Of a DNA stretch of 64,000 bases, positions 1 through 8,934 are shown piece by piece. Positions within the stretch are counted from its first letter, which is position 1. Each line of letters opens with the position of its first letter. The notes beneath the pieces were generated by a model that worked only from the letters and a program-made list of their open reading frames with translations, did no database searches and was not told the origin of the DNA. The DNA lies in contig NZ_NFIQ01000011.1 of NCBI RefSeq assembly GCF_002159455.1, positions 1 to 64,000 on the forward strand, read 5' to 3'. This stretch comes from Flavonifractor sp. An306 (GTDB lineage: Bacteria; Bacillota; Clostridia; Oscillospirales; Oscillospiraceae). Both the position numbers and the translations under genes were made by a program.

Positions 1-171
1 TCTGCCTATTCCCGCATGATGGACGATGTAGAAAACGGAAAAATCGGTGTCTGCATTATGAAAGACCTGACGCGCTGGGGGCGCGACTATCTCCAAGTTG
101 GCAACGCTAGCATCAATGTCCAAACGATTTACGAAAATGACAAAATAGTTGGTGTAAAAGAGATGGAGTAA
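1..171 (+). pseudogene. Truncated serine recombinase fragment
   Basis: Reading frame 1 is open from the window edge to a TAA at 169-171. Its first part matches the conserved core of the resolvase catalytic domain, including a [14 protein letters not shown] block. This corresponds to [14 protein letters not shown] in the complete recombinase at 1984. Directly after VG the sequence leaves the family and ends 22 residues later (NASINVQTIYENDKIVGVKE...). A working enzyme would need another 400 or so residues, so this is a broken or fused copy. The upstream part is outside the window, so a chimera with another element gene cannot be excluded. Confidence 0.6.
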
Positions 172-240
172 CCTGCCGGACGACGGCAAAAGAAAAAAGC
201 CGTCGTACAGCAGCCGAATTAATGCGCCTATTTGATTTAG

Positions 241-275
241 CGGCGGTTTTGAGAAATCAAGGCCGCCGTTTTTTT
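241..275 (+). terminator. Rho-independent terminator
   Basis: A 12-bp stem (CGGCGGTTTTGA with TCAAGGCCGCCG, two G-U pairs) closes on a GAAA tetraloop and is followed by seven T. It ends transcription coming from the left part of the element. Confidence 0.85.
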
Positions 276-339
276 GCCCAAAATCCAACAATGACCCAAG
301 TCATGCAAATTTACACGGCGGCAACAGGAGGATACCGCC

Positions 340-441
340 GTGCACAACAACGTCTTTCGACATAAAGTGACAAGAGCCATCTCGTCAAAAAAAGTTGGTT
401 CCCATTATCGGGATATTCCGGCTATGAAGATGAACAATTAA
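340..441 (+). CDS. Small basic protein of the element (33 aa), unknown
   Basis: A GTG start at 340 sits 8 bases after a clear AGGAGG (326-331). It opens a 33-codon frame (MHNNVFRHKV... ending AMKMNN) that stops at 439-441. The protein is basic and has no recognisable domain. The terminator at 471-504 follows directly, so this could be a single-gene unit. I do not recognise the family. The ribosome binding site is the main support; it may also be a leader peptide. Confidence 0.4.
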   Translation: MHNNVFRHKVTRAISSKKVGSHYRDIPAMKMNN

Positions 442-470
442 ATCATGTAAATACTTCTGTTAATTCCTTT

Positions 471-504
471 GCGCCTGTCCGCATTTTGCGGATGGGCGCT
501 TTTT
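471..504 (+). terminator. Rho-independent terminator
   Basis: GCGCCTGTCCGC (471-482) pairs with GCGGATGGGCGC (488-499) across an ATTTT loop, followed by five T. The 150 bases between it and the sigma-like gene hold no gene that I can see. They do contain a short CCGCAC/GTGCGG hairpin just before that gene's ribosome binding site. Confidence 0.8.
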
Positions 505-654
505 GCCGTTTATGTGGGCCTTTGTCACCTGACGGAGCCTTTCATAGAAATTTCTTTCCTTTTGAGGTTGCCAAAATCGCAAGTCTTGGATTACTGAGGC
601 GAAAGGGAGGAAATCACCACCCCGCACCTGTGCGGCGCGAAGGGAGGTGAGAAT

Positions 655-1089
655 ATGAAAGACTCCTATGAGCAACGCATTCAAAATCAGTTTGGCGCCT
701 TCTGCGTCAGGGTTTTGAAGAATGAGGCCCGGCATATCCAACGTGACTATGCCTGCCTTCTGGACCAGGAAAAGCCTTTGGACGAGCTGACAGCCTCCGA
801 GCTGGAGCAGACCGCCGTGTGGGACGATTACTTTATGGACGAGCATGTCTTTGAAGTATTGGGACTTCCGGTAGTCGTAACCGGCAATGTCCTGGCCGAT
901 GCGTTAGCGCAGTTGCCGGAGGGCAAGCGGGATGTGATCCTGCTGTCCTACTTCCTGGGTATGACGGATCGGGAAATCAGCGAAAAGCTGCATATCGTCC
1001 ATCAGACCGTATCCAAGCGGCGGCTCGTTACGCTGAAAGAACTGTACGAATATCTGGTAAAGGAGGGATTTGAATGGCCGGACATGTAA
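655..1089 (+). CDS. Sigma-70 family RNA polymerase sigma-like factor of the element
   Basis: This 144-aa protein has a C-terminal sigma region 4-like helix-turn-helix at about residues 85-140. The segment ALAQLPEGKRDVILLSYFLG is followed by MTDREISEKLHIVHQTVSKRR, which is the usual -35 recognition fold. The N-terminal half is acidic and lacks a full region 2, as is usual for the short sigma-like regulators in Clostridia conjugative elements. The start follows a strong GGGAGGTGAGAAT ribosome site. The gene overlaps the next one by 16 bp, which suggests translational coupling. It probably controls excision or transfer genes of the element; that role is inferred from family and context. Confidence 0.8.
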   Translation: MKDSYEQRIQNQFGAFCVRVLKNEARHIQRDYACLLDQEKPLDELTASELEQTAVWDDYFMDEHVFEVLGLPVVVTGNVLADALAQLPEGKRDVILLSYFLGMTDREISEKLHIVHQTVSKRRLVTLKELYEYLVKEGFEWPDM

Positions 1090-1313
1090 AGCCCATTCCG
1101 GTGCCTGTGATTCTGGCGGCCGTGAACGGTGACGAAAATGCTCTTGCTGCTGTTGTCGCTCATTATCAGAAGTACATTCGGGCTCTCGCCACCAGACCGG
1201 TGAAAGACGAGTATGGCAACGAATACCTGTATGTGGACGAAGATATGCGGCTCAGGCTGGAAACAAAGCTGATACATAGCATTGTGACGAGCTTCAAGGT
1301 GCTGCCGGTCTAA
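1074..1313 (+). CDS. Helix-turn-helix conjugative-element protein (HTH_16-like)
   Basis: This 79-aa protein begins VPVILAAVNGDENALAAVVAHYQKYI, the pattern of the short helix-turn-helix proteins found beside sigma-like factors in Tn916-type and related elements. The helical first 40 residues are followed by DEYGNEYLYVDEDMRLRLETKL, also typical of that family. It overlaps the 3' end of the sigma-like gene and is probably co-transcribed with it. The likely function is regulation of element excision or transfer; no DNA target can be read from the sequence. Confidence 0.7.
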   Translation: MAGHVKPIPVPVILAAVNGDENALAAVVAHYQKYIRALATRPVKDEYGNEYLYVDEDMRLRLETKLIHSIVTSFKVLPV

Positions 1314-1315
1314 AG

Positions 1316-1690
1316 TTGTTCGGGGCAAGTTTCGCTCCCTTTCCTTGCCCCGACAATCCGGCAACGGAGTCCATGATCCTTGACAAAGAAAGCCTTCGGG
1401 CAGCATAAGGCAGACGGATACGATCTGTCTGTGTAGAGCCGGTCGGCCGGTGCGCCATGACCCTGTTGCAAGTCCGCAGGACGGGACCCCTACCAAACAG
1501 GTGAGCGACAAAACCAGGCCGCAAAACAGGTGTGGCAACCTGTGGGCGAGGATGCACAGGCAGGATAATGAGACTCCCGCGTTGAACGCCCTCAAAGCAT
1601 TGCGCGGCGCACCCATCAGCATGGGCCGGGGTGAGATTCCCGTGGAGCTGCGGCCAGCAGCCATCCGTTTTCTGCCTCTTTTATGGTTTT
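1316..1690 (+). ncRNA. Candidate structured non-coding RNA of the element
   Basis: About 400 bases between the HTH gene and tnpW carry no convincing protein but many strong hairpins. CGGGGCAAG (1321-1329) pairs with CTTGCCCCG (1344-1352), extended by TTGT/ACAA. CAGACGGAT (1411-1419) pairs with ATCTGTCTG (1423-1431). ACAGGT/ACCTGT lies near 1525-1545, and CCCAT (1612-1616) pairs with ATGGG (1621-1625). The motif AAACAGGTG or AAAACAGGTG occurs twice. The region is GC-rich and unlike a plain spacer. I cannot match it to a named RNA family. Overlapping frames of 80-220 codons in it look random. Confidence 0.4.
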
Positions 1691-1718
1691 AATATAATGG
1701 CATGAAAGGGGCTTTATC

Positions 1719-1892
1719 ATGCAGAAAAATCAATCTGAAAATAAATATGCCCCGCCTATGCGGAGCAAAAAGAAGATCGGCAACACGATCTTTATCGTCA
1801 ATTCCTTTTTCCCTCAAACGGGAAACCAGACGATATCCTCCAAACTGGAGAACCTGATAAAAGCCGATATTCAGAAACAAACTGTGACTTGA
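1719..1892 (+). CDS. TnpW-like transposon protein (57 aa)
   Basis: The frame runs from ATG 1719 (after GAAAGGGGC, a usable ribosome site) to TGA 1890-1892. The core KKKIGNTIFIVNSFFPQTG followed by TISSKLENLIKADI is the pattern of TnpW-type small proteins. These lie immediately upstream of the large serine recombinase in Tn4451-like elements. Their biochemical role is not firmly established; an accessory role in excision is a reasonable guess. A TATAAT at 1693-1698 could be its -10 box, though the -35 is poor. Confidence 0.65.
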   Translation: MQKNQSENKYAPPMRSKKKIGNTIFIVNSFFPQTGNQTISSKLENLIKADIQKQTVT

Positions 1893-1907
1893 AAACCTCC
1901 TAACAGG

Positions 1908-1950
1908 CAGACAGGGAAAAGGAAGCGCGGTATAATGAAGTTGGACTTCA
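1908..1950 (+). promoter_or_regulatory. Promoter and dyad operator of the serine recombinase
   Basis: CAGACA (1908-1913, four of six matches) and TATAAT (1931-1936) are 17 bp apart. The -10 box runs into a dyad, TGAAGT-TGG-ACTTCA (1936-1950), lying over the expected start of transcription, so a repressor could bind there. The recombinase gene starts 33 bases further on, after ATAGGAGGTATTT. Confidence 0.5.
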
Positions 1951-1974
1951 ATATCGTGTTTGACTGCCGGATAG

Positions 1975-3666
<1,692 letters not shown>

Positions 3667-3670
3667 GAAA

Positions 3671-3700
3671 AACGGCATAGCCGAAGCTATACCGTTTCTC
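3671..3700 (+). terminator. Terminator after the recombinase
   Basis: AACGGCATAGC (3671-3681) pairs with GCTATACCGTT (3686-3696) around a CGAA loop with one C-A mismatch, followed by a pyrimidine-rich TCTCTCTT. It should limit read-through from the recombinase into rbgA. The next 140 bases hold only the junction and the rbgA promoter. Confidence 0.65.
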
Positions 3701-3776
3701 TCTTGCCCCACGATGTTTTCTTATCGGGATGTGCCTTGGCCTCTCCCTTTTTCTTTCGGAAATTTGTGGCATCCTC

Positions 3777-3805
3777 TTTTCAAGCCACAAGATGTTGAGT
3801 ATAAT
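3777..3805 (+). promoter_or_regulatory. Candidate promoter of rbgA
   Basis: TATAAT (3800-3805) is preceded at 17 bp by TTTTCA (3777-3782), a weak -35. It lies 40 bases before the rbgA start, close to the element's right junction, so the -35 part may come from the element. Confidence 0.45.
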
Positions 3806-3844
3806 GGGGAGTAATTAGATTGCTACAGATGAAAGGAGAGGGCT

Positions 3845-4705
3845 ATGGATATTCAGTGGTATCCCGGCCATATGACGAAGACCCGGCGGCAGATCCAGGC
3901 GGATTTGAAGCTGGTGGACCTGGTGGCCGAGATCATTGACGCCCGCATCCCGATTTCCAGCCGCAACCCGGATATTGATGAGCTGGTGGGGGAGAAGCCG
4001 CGGCTCATCGTGCTCAACCGGGCGGATCAGGCCGACCCGGCCATGAACAAGGTCTGGGGCGACTGGTTCCGCAGCCGGGGCTGGTGGGTGCTGGAGACCA
4101 ACGCCAGGGACGGGAAGGGGGTCAGCCAGTTTTCCACCGCCATCCGCTCTGCGCTGAAGGAGAAAATCGAACAGTGGAAGGCCAAGGGTCTGGTGGGCCG
4201 CCCGGTCCGGGCCATGGTGGTGGGGGTACCCAATGTGGGGAAATCCACCTTCATCAATCAGGTGGCCAAGAAGAAATCAGCCAAGGCGGGCAACAGGCCC
4301 GGCGTCACCCGGGGCAAGCAGTGGGTGAACGTGGACCCCGGCCTGGATCTGCTGGATACCCCCGGCATTCTGTGGCCCAAGTTTGAGGATGAAACCACTG
4401 GCATGCATTTGGCCTTTACAGGTGCGGTGAAGGACGAGATCATGGATCTGGAGACCCTGGCCTGTCATCTGATGGAGATACTGGGCCAACGGTATCCCCA
4501 GGCCCTGGTGGACCGCTATAAGGTGGAATTGGAGCCGGAGTTGCCCGGCTGGGAGCTGCTGGAGCGGTGCGGCCGAAAGCGGGGATTTCTGATCTCCGGC
4601 GGCGAGGTAGACACGGAGCGGATGTCCCGGGTGCTGCTGGAGGAGTACAGGGGCGGCAAGCTTGGAAACTTTACACTAGAGTCGCCAGAGGAGCTGGAGG
4701 TATGA
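3845..4705 (+). CDS. rbgA: Ribosome biogenesis GTPase RbgA (YlqF)
   Basis: This 286-aa circularly permuted GTPase is needed for late assembly of the 50S subunit. The motifs run in permuted order: G4 LNRAD (57-61), G5 near 86, G1 GVPNVGKS (127-134), then G3 DTPG (171-174). The N-terminus IQWYPGHMTK is diagnostic of YlqF/RbgA. The start follows AAAGGAGAGGGCT. Its last codons overlap rnhB, the same gene pair found in many Firmicutes. It is the first core gene after the mobile element. Confidence 0.95.
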   Translation: MDIQWYPGHMTKTRRQIQADLKLVDLVAEIIDARIPISSRNPDIDELVGEKPRLIVLNRADQADPAMNKVWGDWFRSRGWWVLETNARDGKGVSQFSTAIRSALKEKIEQWKAKGLVGRPVRAMVVGVPNVGKSTFINQVAKKKSAKAGNRPGVTRGKQWVNVDPGLDLLDTPGILWPKFEDETTGMHLAFTGAVKDEIMDLETLACHLMEILGQRYPQALVDRYKVELEPELPGWELLERCGRKRGFLISGGEVDTERMSRVLLEEYRGGKLGNFTLESPEELEV

Positions 4706-5319
4706 TGGAACAGGTGGATCTCTGGCAGCTGGAGCGGGCGTGCTGGGAGGAGGGCTACCAGGCGGTGTGCGGCTGTGACGAGGCGGGGGCGGGTCCCCTG
4801 GCCGGAGCCCTGTATGCCGCCGCGGTCCTTTTGCCCCGGGAGGCACACCTGTCAGGGCTGAACGATTCCAAGAAGCTGACCCCCAAAAAGCGGGAGTTGC
4901 TGTATGACCAGATCCGGGATCAGGCGGTGGCTTGGGCGGTTACCCGGGTGGAACCGGAGGAAATTGATGCCACTGATATCCTCAGCGCCCGTATGAAGGC
5001 GATGCAGCAGGCTATTGACGCGCTCTCCCCGGCGCCGGATCTGGCTCTGGTGGACGGAAACCGGGACCACGGCAGGGCGGCTGCCATTACATCCCCGCAT
5101 AGAACGGTTGTAAAGGGAGATTCCCTGTCGGTGTCTATTGCGGCGGCGTCCATTCTGGCCAAGGTGAGCCGGGATCGGTATATGGAGGAGATGGCCCAAA
5201 TGTATCCCCAATATGAGTTCGAGCGGCACAAGGGCTACCCCACCCGCCGCCACTATGAGCTGCTGCGGCAATATGGACCCTGTCCCATCCACCGCCGGAG
5301 CTTTTTGAGCAAGCTGTGA
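4702..5319 (+). CDS. rnhB: Ribonuclease HII
   Basis: RNase HII cuts RNA in RNA-DNA hybrids and removes misincorporated ribonucleotides. I place the start at ATG 4702, overlapping the rbgA stop; an in-frame upstream start would lie inside rbgA. Conserved features are CDEAGAGPLAG near residue 25, LNDSKKLTPKKRE, LVDGN, and KGDSLSVSIAAASILAKVSRD. At about 205 residues the length is normal. In the first motif the usual Gly-Arg-Gly reads Gly-Ala-Gly and the following Pro is Ala, a change at residues known to contact the RNA-DNA junction. It is followed by yraN with a 4-base overlap. Confidence 0.92.
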   Translation: MMEQVDLWQLERACWEEGYQAVCGCDEAGAGPLAGALYAAAVLLPREAHLSGLNDSKKLTPKKRELLYDQIRDQAVAWAVTRVEPEEIDATDILSARMKAMQQAIDALSPAPDLALVDGNRDHGRAAAITSPHRTVVKGDSLSVSIAAASILAKVSRDRYMEEMAQMYPQYEFERHKGYPTRRHYELLRQYGPCPIHRRSFLSKL

Positions 5320-5687
5320 GCGGGGGAGAGGCCAAGCTGCTGGGCCGCTGGGGTGAGGCGCTGGCGGCGGACAGGCTGCGGCGTATGGGCTATCGGATCA
5401 TTGCCGCCGGGTACCACTGCCGGTTTGGTGAAATTGATTTAATTGCAACGACTGACAAGTATTTGTGCTTTATAGAGGTAAAGCTGCGGAAGAACGCAAA
5501 CTTTACTCCGGCGCGTGCGGCGGTGGACCGGCGGAAGCAGGAAAAGCTGCGGACCACGGCGGCCTGCTATCTGGCGGAACACCCGGAGCTGGAGCTGCAG
5601 CCCCGGTTCGATGTGGCGGAGATTTACGCGCCGCAGGGCATGTCCACCAGAGAGCCGGAATTTTGTTATTGGGAGAACGCCTTTTAA
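5316..5687 (+). CDS. yraN: YraN/UPF0102 family nuclease-like protein
   Basis: This 123-aa protein has the restriction-endonuclease-like core of the YraN family: LLGRWGEALAADRLRRMGYRI, then FGEIDLIA (the acidic D of the PD-(D/E)xK fold), then LCFIEVKLR (the ExK part). It starts with GTG in a GTGA overlap with rnhB, the usual partner. The physiological role is not well settled; a link to DNA repair or recombination is often assumed. Confidence 0.88.
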   Translation: MSGGEAKLLGRWGEALAADRLRRMGYRIIAAGYHCRFGEIDLIATTDKYLCFIEVKLRKNANFTPARAAVDRRKQEKLRTTAACYLAEHPELELQPRFDVAEIYAPQGMSTREPEFCYWENAF

Positions 5688-5693
5688 GGGGGC

Positions 5694-6659
5694 ATGTGCG
5701 TGGCGGAAATAGATGTCTTTGATGGACACTGTGATACGGTTTTGATGTGCAGTCTGTTCAGCGGCGGCTTTGTCCATAACGGTTTCCATGTGGATCTGGA
5801 GCGGGCAGGGAAATACCGCAGATACGCCCAATTCTTTGCCCTGTTTGGCCAGCCGGAGGATTTTCCTGGAAAAGACCTGCGGGGGATGTCATTTTCCGAG
5901 ATTTTTGAGACGGAATACGCCCTTTTTCGCCGGGAGATGGCGGCAAATGCCCATACGATTGTCCATTGCCGCACAATGGCAGAAGCGGAACAGGCCTTTG
6001 CCCAGAAGAAATCGGCGGCCTTTTTGTCGGTGGAGGGGGCGGAGCTGCTGGATTGCTCCCCGGAACGCCTGGAGGAGGCCTATGGGCTTGGGGTCCGGGC
6101 GGTAACCCTGACCTGGAACTATGCCAATGCCCTGTCCGGCAGCAACCAGGAGGAGACGGACCGGGGACTGACCGCTCAGGGCAAGGATTTTGTGCGCAAG
6201 GCGGAGCAATTGGGAATGCTGGTGGATGTGTCCCACCTCTCCGACGCCGGATTCTGGGATGTGGCGGACATGCTGACAGGCCCCTTTTTTGCCAGCCACT
6301 CCAACGCCCGGGCAGTATTTTCTCATCCCCGAAACTTGACTGATGAGCAATTTACTGCCATAATAGACCACGGCGGTGTAGCCGGTCTAAATTTGTATGG
6401 GGAATTTTTGGGGGACCGGCCGGATGTGGATACAGTGATTGCCCATCTGGACCGCTGGCTTGCACTGGGCGGGGCCCAAAATATCTCGCTGGGCGGAGAC
6501 CTGGACGGCTGCAGCATGCTGCCGGCAGGTTTTACCGGGGTGGAGAGCTGGGAGCTGCTGTATGAGCGTCTGTTGCAGCGCAACTATCACGAATCGCTGA
6601 TCCGCGACGTGTTTTTCAATAATCTGATGAGGGTTGTGAGCAAAGTATGTATTATGTGA
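5694..6659 (+). CDS. Membrane dipeptidase family protein (peptidase M19)
   Basis: This 321-aa zinc metallopeptidase of the renal dipeptidase family probably hydrolyses dipeptides. Metal ligands are visible in order: H12 and D14 in DGHCDT, E114 in SVEGAELL, H181 in VDVSHLSD, H202 in ASHSNAR, and D269 or D271 near the end in LGGDLDGC. There is no signal peptide, so it should be cytoplasmic. It starts 6 bases after yraN and overlaps thrC by 13 bp. Substrate preference cannot be told from the sequence. Confidence 0.87.
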   Translation: MCVAEIDVFDGHCDTVLMCSLFSGGFVHNGFHVDLERAGKYRRYAQFFALFGQPEDFPGKDLRGMSFSEIFETEYALFRREMAANAHTIVHCRTMAEAEQAFAQKKSAAFLSVEGAELLDCSPERLEEAYGLGVRAVTLTWNYANALSGSNQEETDRGLTAQGKDFVRKAEQLGMLVDVSHLSDAGFWDVADMLTGPFFASHSNARAVFSHPRNLTDEQFTAIIDHGGVAGLNLYGEFLGDRPDVDTVIAHLDRWLALGGAQNISLGGDLDGCSMLPAGFTGVESWELLYERLLQRNYHESLIRDVFFNNLMRVVSKVCIM

Positions 6660-8134
6660 GTACCAGAAATAAGGGGGACCGGCGTACCGCGTCGGAAGCC
6701 ATCGAAAAGGGGCTTGCCGTTGACGGCGGTCTCATGACGCCTGAGGTGCTGCCCAAGCTGTCCCACAACGCCCTGGACACCATGCGGGACATGTCCTATC
6801 AGCAGCGGGCGGTCTATGTGATGAACGCCTATCTGGACGACTTTACCTCCTCTGAGCTGACCGCTTATGCGGCCAAGGCCTATGGCGGAGGCAAATTTGA
6901 CGTGAAGGAAGTGGCTCCCGTCCGCCAGGTGGACAGCAATACCTACTGCCTGGAGCTGTGGCATGGTCCCACCTGCGCCTTCAAGGACATGGCGCTTCAG
7001 ATGCTGCCCCATCTGCTTACCGCGTCGCTGAAAAAGAATCAGGAGACCAAGACGGTGTGCATTCTGGTGGCTACCTCCGGGGATACCGGCAAGGCCGCCC
7101 TGGAGGGGTTCCGGGATGTGGACAAGACCCGGATCCTGGTGTTCTACCCCAAAGATGGGGTTTCCGCCATTCAGGAGCTGCAGATGAACACCCAGGAGGG
7201 CGAGAACGTGGGCGTCTGCTCCGTGGTGGGCAACTTTGACGATGCCCAGACCGGGGTGAAGAAGCTCTTTTCCGACGCGTCCCTGCGGGAACTGCTGGAA
7301 AACATGGGCTTTTTCCTGTCGTCGGCAAACTCCATCAACTGGGGGCGTGTGCTGCCGCAGATCGTCTACTATATCTCCGCCTACTGCGATCTGATGCGGG
7401 AGGAGAAAATCCAAAAGGGCGACCCGGTGAACGTCTGCGTTCCCACCGGAAATTTTGGCAACATTCTGGCTGCGTACTACGCCAAGGAGATGGGCGTGCC
7501 CATCAAGAAGCTCATCTGTGCGTCCAACTCCAACAATGTACTCACAGATTTCCTGAAAACCGGCATTTATGACCGCAACCGTACCTTCTACAACACCATG
7601 TCCCCCTCCATGGATATTCTCATCTCCTCCAATCTGGAGCGGATGCTCTTCGCCCTGTCCGGCCATGACGACGCCCAGGTGCGGGAGTATATGGCGCAGC
7701 TCAACGAGACCGGCCGGTATGAGGTGAGCAAATCCATCAAGGACCAGCTGGGCAAGCTCTTTGCCTCCGGCTACTGTGACGACGCCCAGACCCAGAAGGT
7801 GATCGGCGCCATGTGGAAGGGACATCACTACCTCATTGATCCCCATACCGCTGTGGCCTTTGATGTGCTGGACCAGTACCGGAAGGAGAGCGGAGACACC
7901 ACCCCTGCCATTGTGGTGTCCACCGCCAGTCCCTTCAAGTTCTGCGACAATGTGCTGGGCGCCTTGGGCGTGTCCCATGTGGTGGAGGGTACCGGCGCGC
8001 TGGATCAGCTCTCCAAGCTCACCGGAATTTCCGCTCCCGCGCCGCTGGCCGGCCTGAAGGAAAAGCGGGTGCGGTTCCATCAGAGCGTCACGAAAGAGCA
8101 CATGAAGGAACAAGTGCTGGAGATGCTGCTCTAA
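6647..8134 (+). CDS. thrC: Threonine synthase
   Basis: This 495-aa fold-type II PLP enzyme converts O-phosphohomoserine to threonine. The PLP lysine is K113 in HGPTCAFKDMALQ. Other family marks are YVSTRNKG at the N-terminus, ATSGDTGKAALEGF, VGNFDDAQTGVK, SANSINWGRVLPQ and VPTGNFGN. The length fits the long form of threonine synthase. No other threonine pathway gene is nearby; it lies between a dipeptidase and a phosphoesterase, and the start overlaps the dipeptidase end. Confidence 0.95.
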   Translation: MYYVSTRNKGDRRTASEAIEKGLAVDGGLMTPEVLPKLSHNALDTMRDMSYQQRAVYVMNAYLDDFTSSELTAYAAKAYGGGKFDVKEVAPVRQVDSNTYCLELWHGPTCAFKDMALQMLPHLLTASLKKNQETKTVCILVATSGDTGKAALEGFRDVDKTRILVFYPKDGVSAIQELQMNTQEGENVGVCSVVGNFDDAQTGVKKLFSDASLRELLENMGFFLSSANSINWGRVLPQIVYYISAYCDLMREEKIQKGDPVNVCVPTGNFGNILAAYYAKEMGVPIKKLICASNSNNVLTDFLKTGIYDRNRTFYNTMSPSMDILISSNLERMLFALSGHDDAQVREYMAQLNETGRYEVSKSIKDQLGKLFASGYCDDAQTQKVIGAMWKGHHYLIDPHTAVAFDVLDQYRKESGDTTPAIVVSTASPFKFCDNVLGALGVSHVVEGTGALDQLSKLTGISAPAPLAGLKEKRVRFHQSVTKEHMKEQVLEMLL

Positions 8135-8815
8135 ATGGCACTGTACGCAATTGGAGACACGCACCTCTCCCTGAGTGCCAACAAGCCGATGGATGTGTTC
8201 GGCGGCGGCTGGGAGGGGTATGTGGACAAGCTGCGGGAGGGTTTTTCCCGGGTGGATGCGGAGGACACCGTGGTGTTGTGCGGCGACCTGTCCTGGGGGA
8301 TGGGTCTGGAAGAGGCGGAGGCGGACTTTGCCTTTCTGGACGCTTTGCCCGGGGCGCGAAAGCTGCTGCTCAAGGGAAACCACGACTACTGGTGGAACAC
8401 GGCGGCCAAGATGAACCGCTTTTTCCAGGAGAAAGGGTTTTCCACCCTGCAGATTCTCCACAACAACTGCTACTTTTACGGAGACTACGCCCTGTGTGGG
8501 ACCCGGGGCTGGTTTTATGAAGAGAAAGGGGACCAGAAGGTCTTTAAACGGGAGCTGATCCGGCTGGAGGCCTCGCTGAAAGCGGCGGGCGAGCGCAGGA
8601 AATTGTGTTTTCTCCACTACCCGCCCCTCTACCAGGGATACCGCTGTCCGGAGATCATCGCCCTGCTGGAGCAGTACGGCGTGGAGCGCTGTTATTATGG
8701 CCATCTCCACGGCGGCAGCCACCGTTTGGCGGTGGAGGGACTCCACGGAAACGTGGAATATCATCTGGTGTCAGCGGACTTCACCGGCTTCCGGCCGCAA
8801 AAAATCTGTGAATAA
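8135..8815 (+). CDS. Calcineurin-like metallophosphoesterase
   Basis: This 226-aa protein has the di-metal phosphoesterase motifs in order: AIGDTHLS (D-x-H), CGDLSWG (G-D), LLKGNHDYWW (G-N-H-D/E), CFLHYPPLY and YYGHLHGG (G-H-x-H). It starts directly at the thrC stop. It belongs to a group found in Clostridia whose substrate is unknown; nucleotides or phosphoproteins are both possible. The gap that follows (about 120 bp) should hold the tig promoter, but I see only a weak AT-rich candidate near 8852-8860. Confidence 0.85.
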   Translation: MALYAIGDTHLSLSANKPMDVFGGGWEGYVDKLREGFSRVDAEDTVVLCGDLSWGMGLEEAEADFAFLDALPGARKLLLKGNHDYWWNTAAKMNRFFQEKGFSTLQILHNNCYFYGDYALCGTRGWFYEEKGDQKVFKRELIRLEASLKAAGERRKLCFLHYPPLYQGYRCPEIIALLEQYGVERCYYGHLHGGSHRLAVEGLHGNVEYHLVSADFTGFRPQKICE

Positions 8816-8934
8816 TTGAAAAAAAGTATGGAAATTTTCCGTCATATCTGATAGTATATAGCGGATAACGCGAAAGATGGCCCCTGACGGCGCCTTTGGG
8901 CGGCGGCGGGAGCTGACAGGAGGAAGTAATCAAC

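Noticed and set aside
1002-1664. Protein-like frames of 80-220 codons in the 1.3-1.7 kb gap of the element
   Set aside because: They cross several strong hairpins, lack ribosome sites and have random composition; a structured RNA fits better.
6587-8764. A 725-codon minus-strand open frame opposite thrC and the phosphoesterase
   Set aside because: It is the antisense of two well-supported genes, with His/Gln/Leu/Val-rich composition typical of a GC-rich shadow frame and no recognisable motif.
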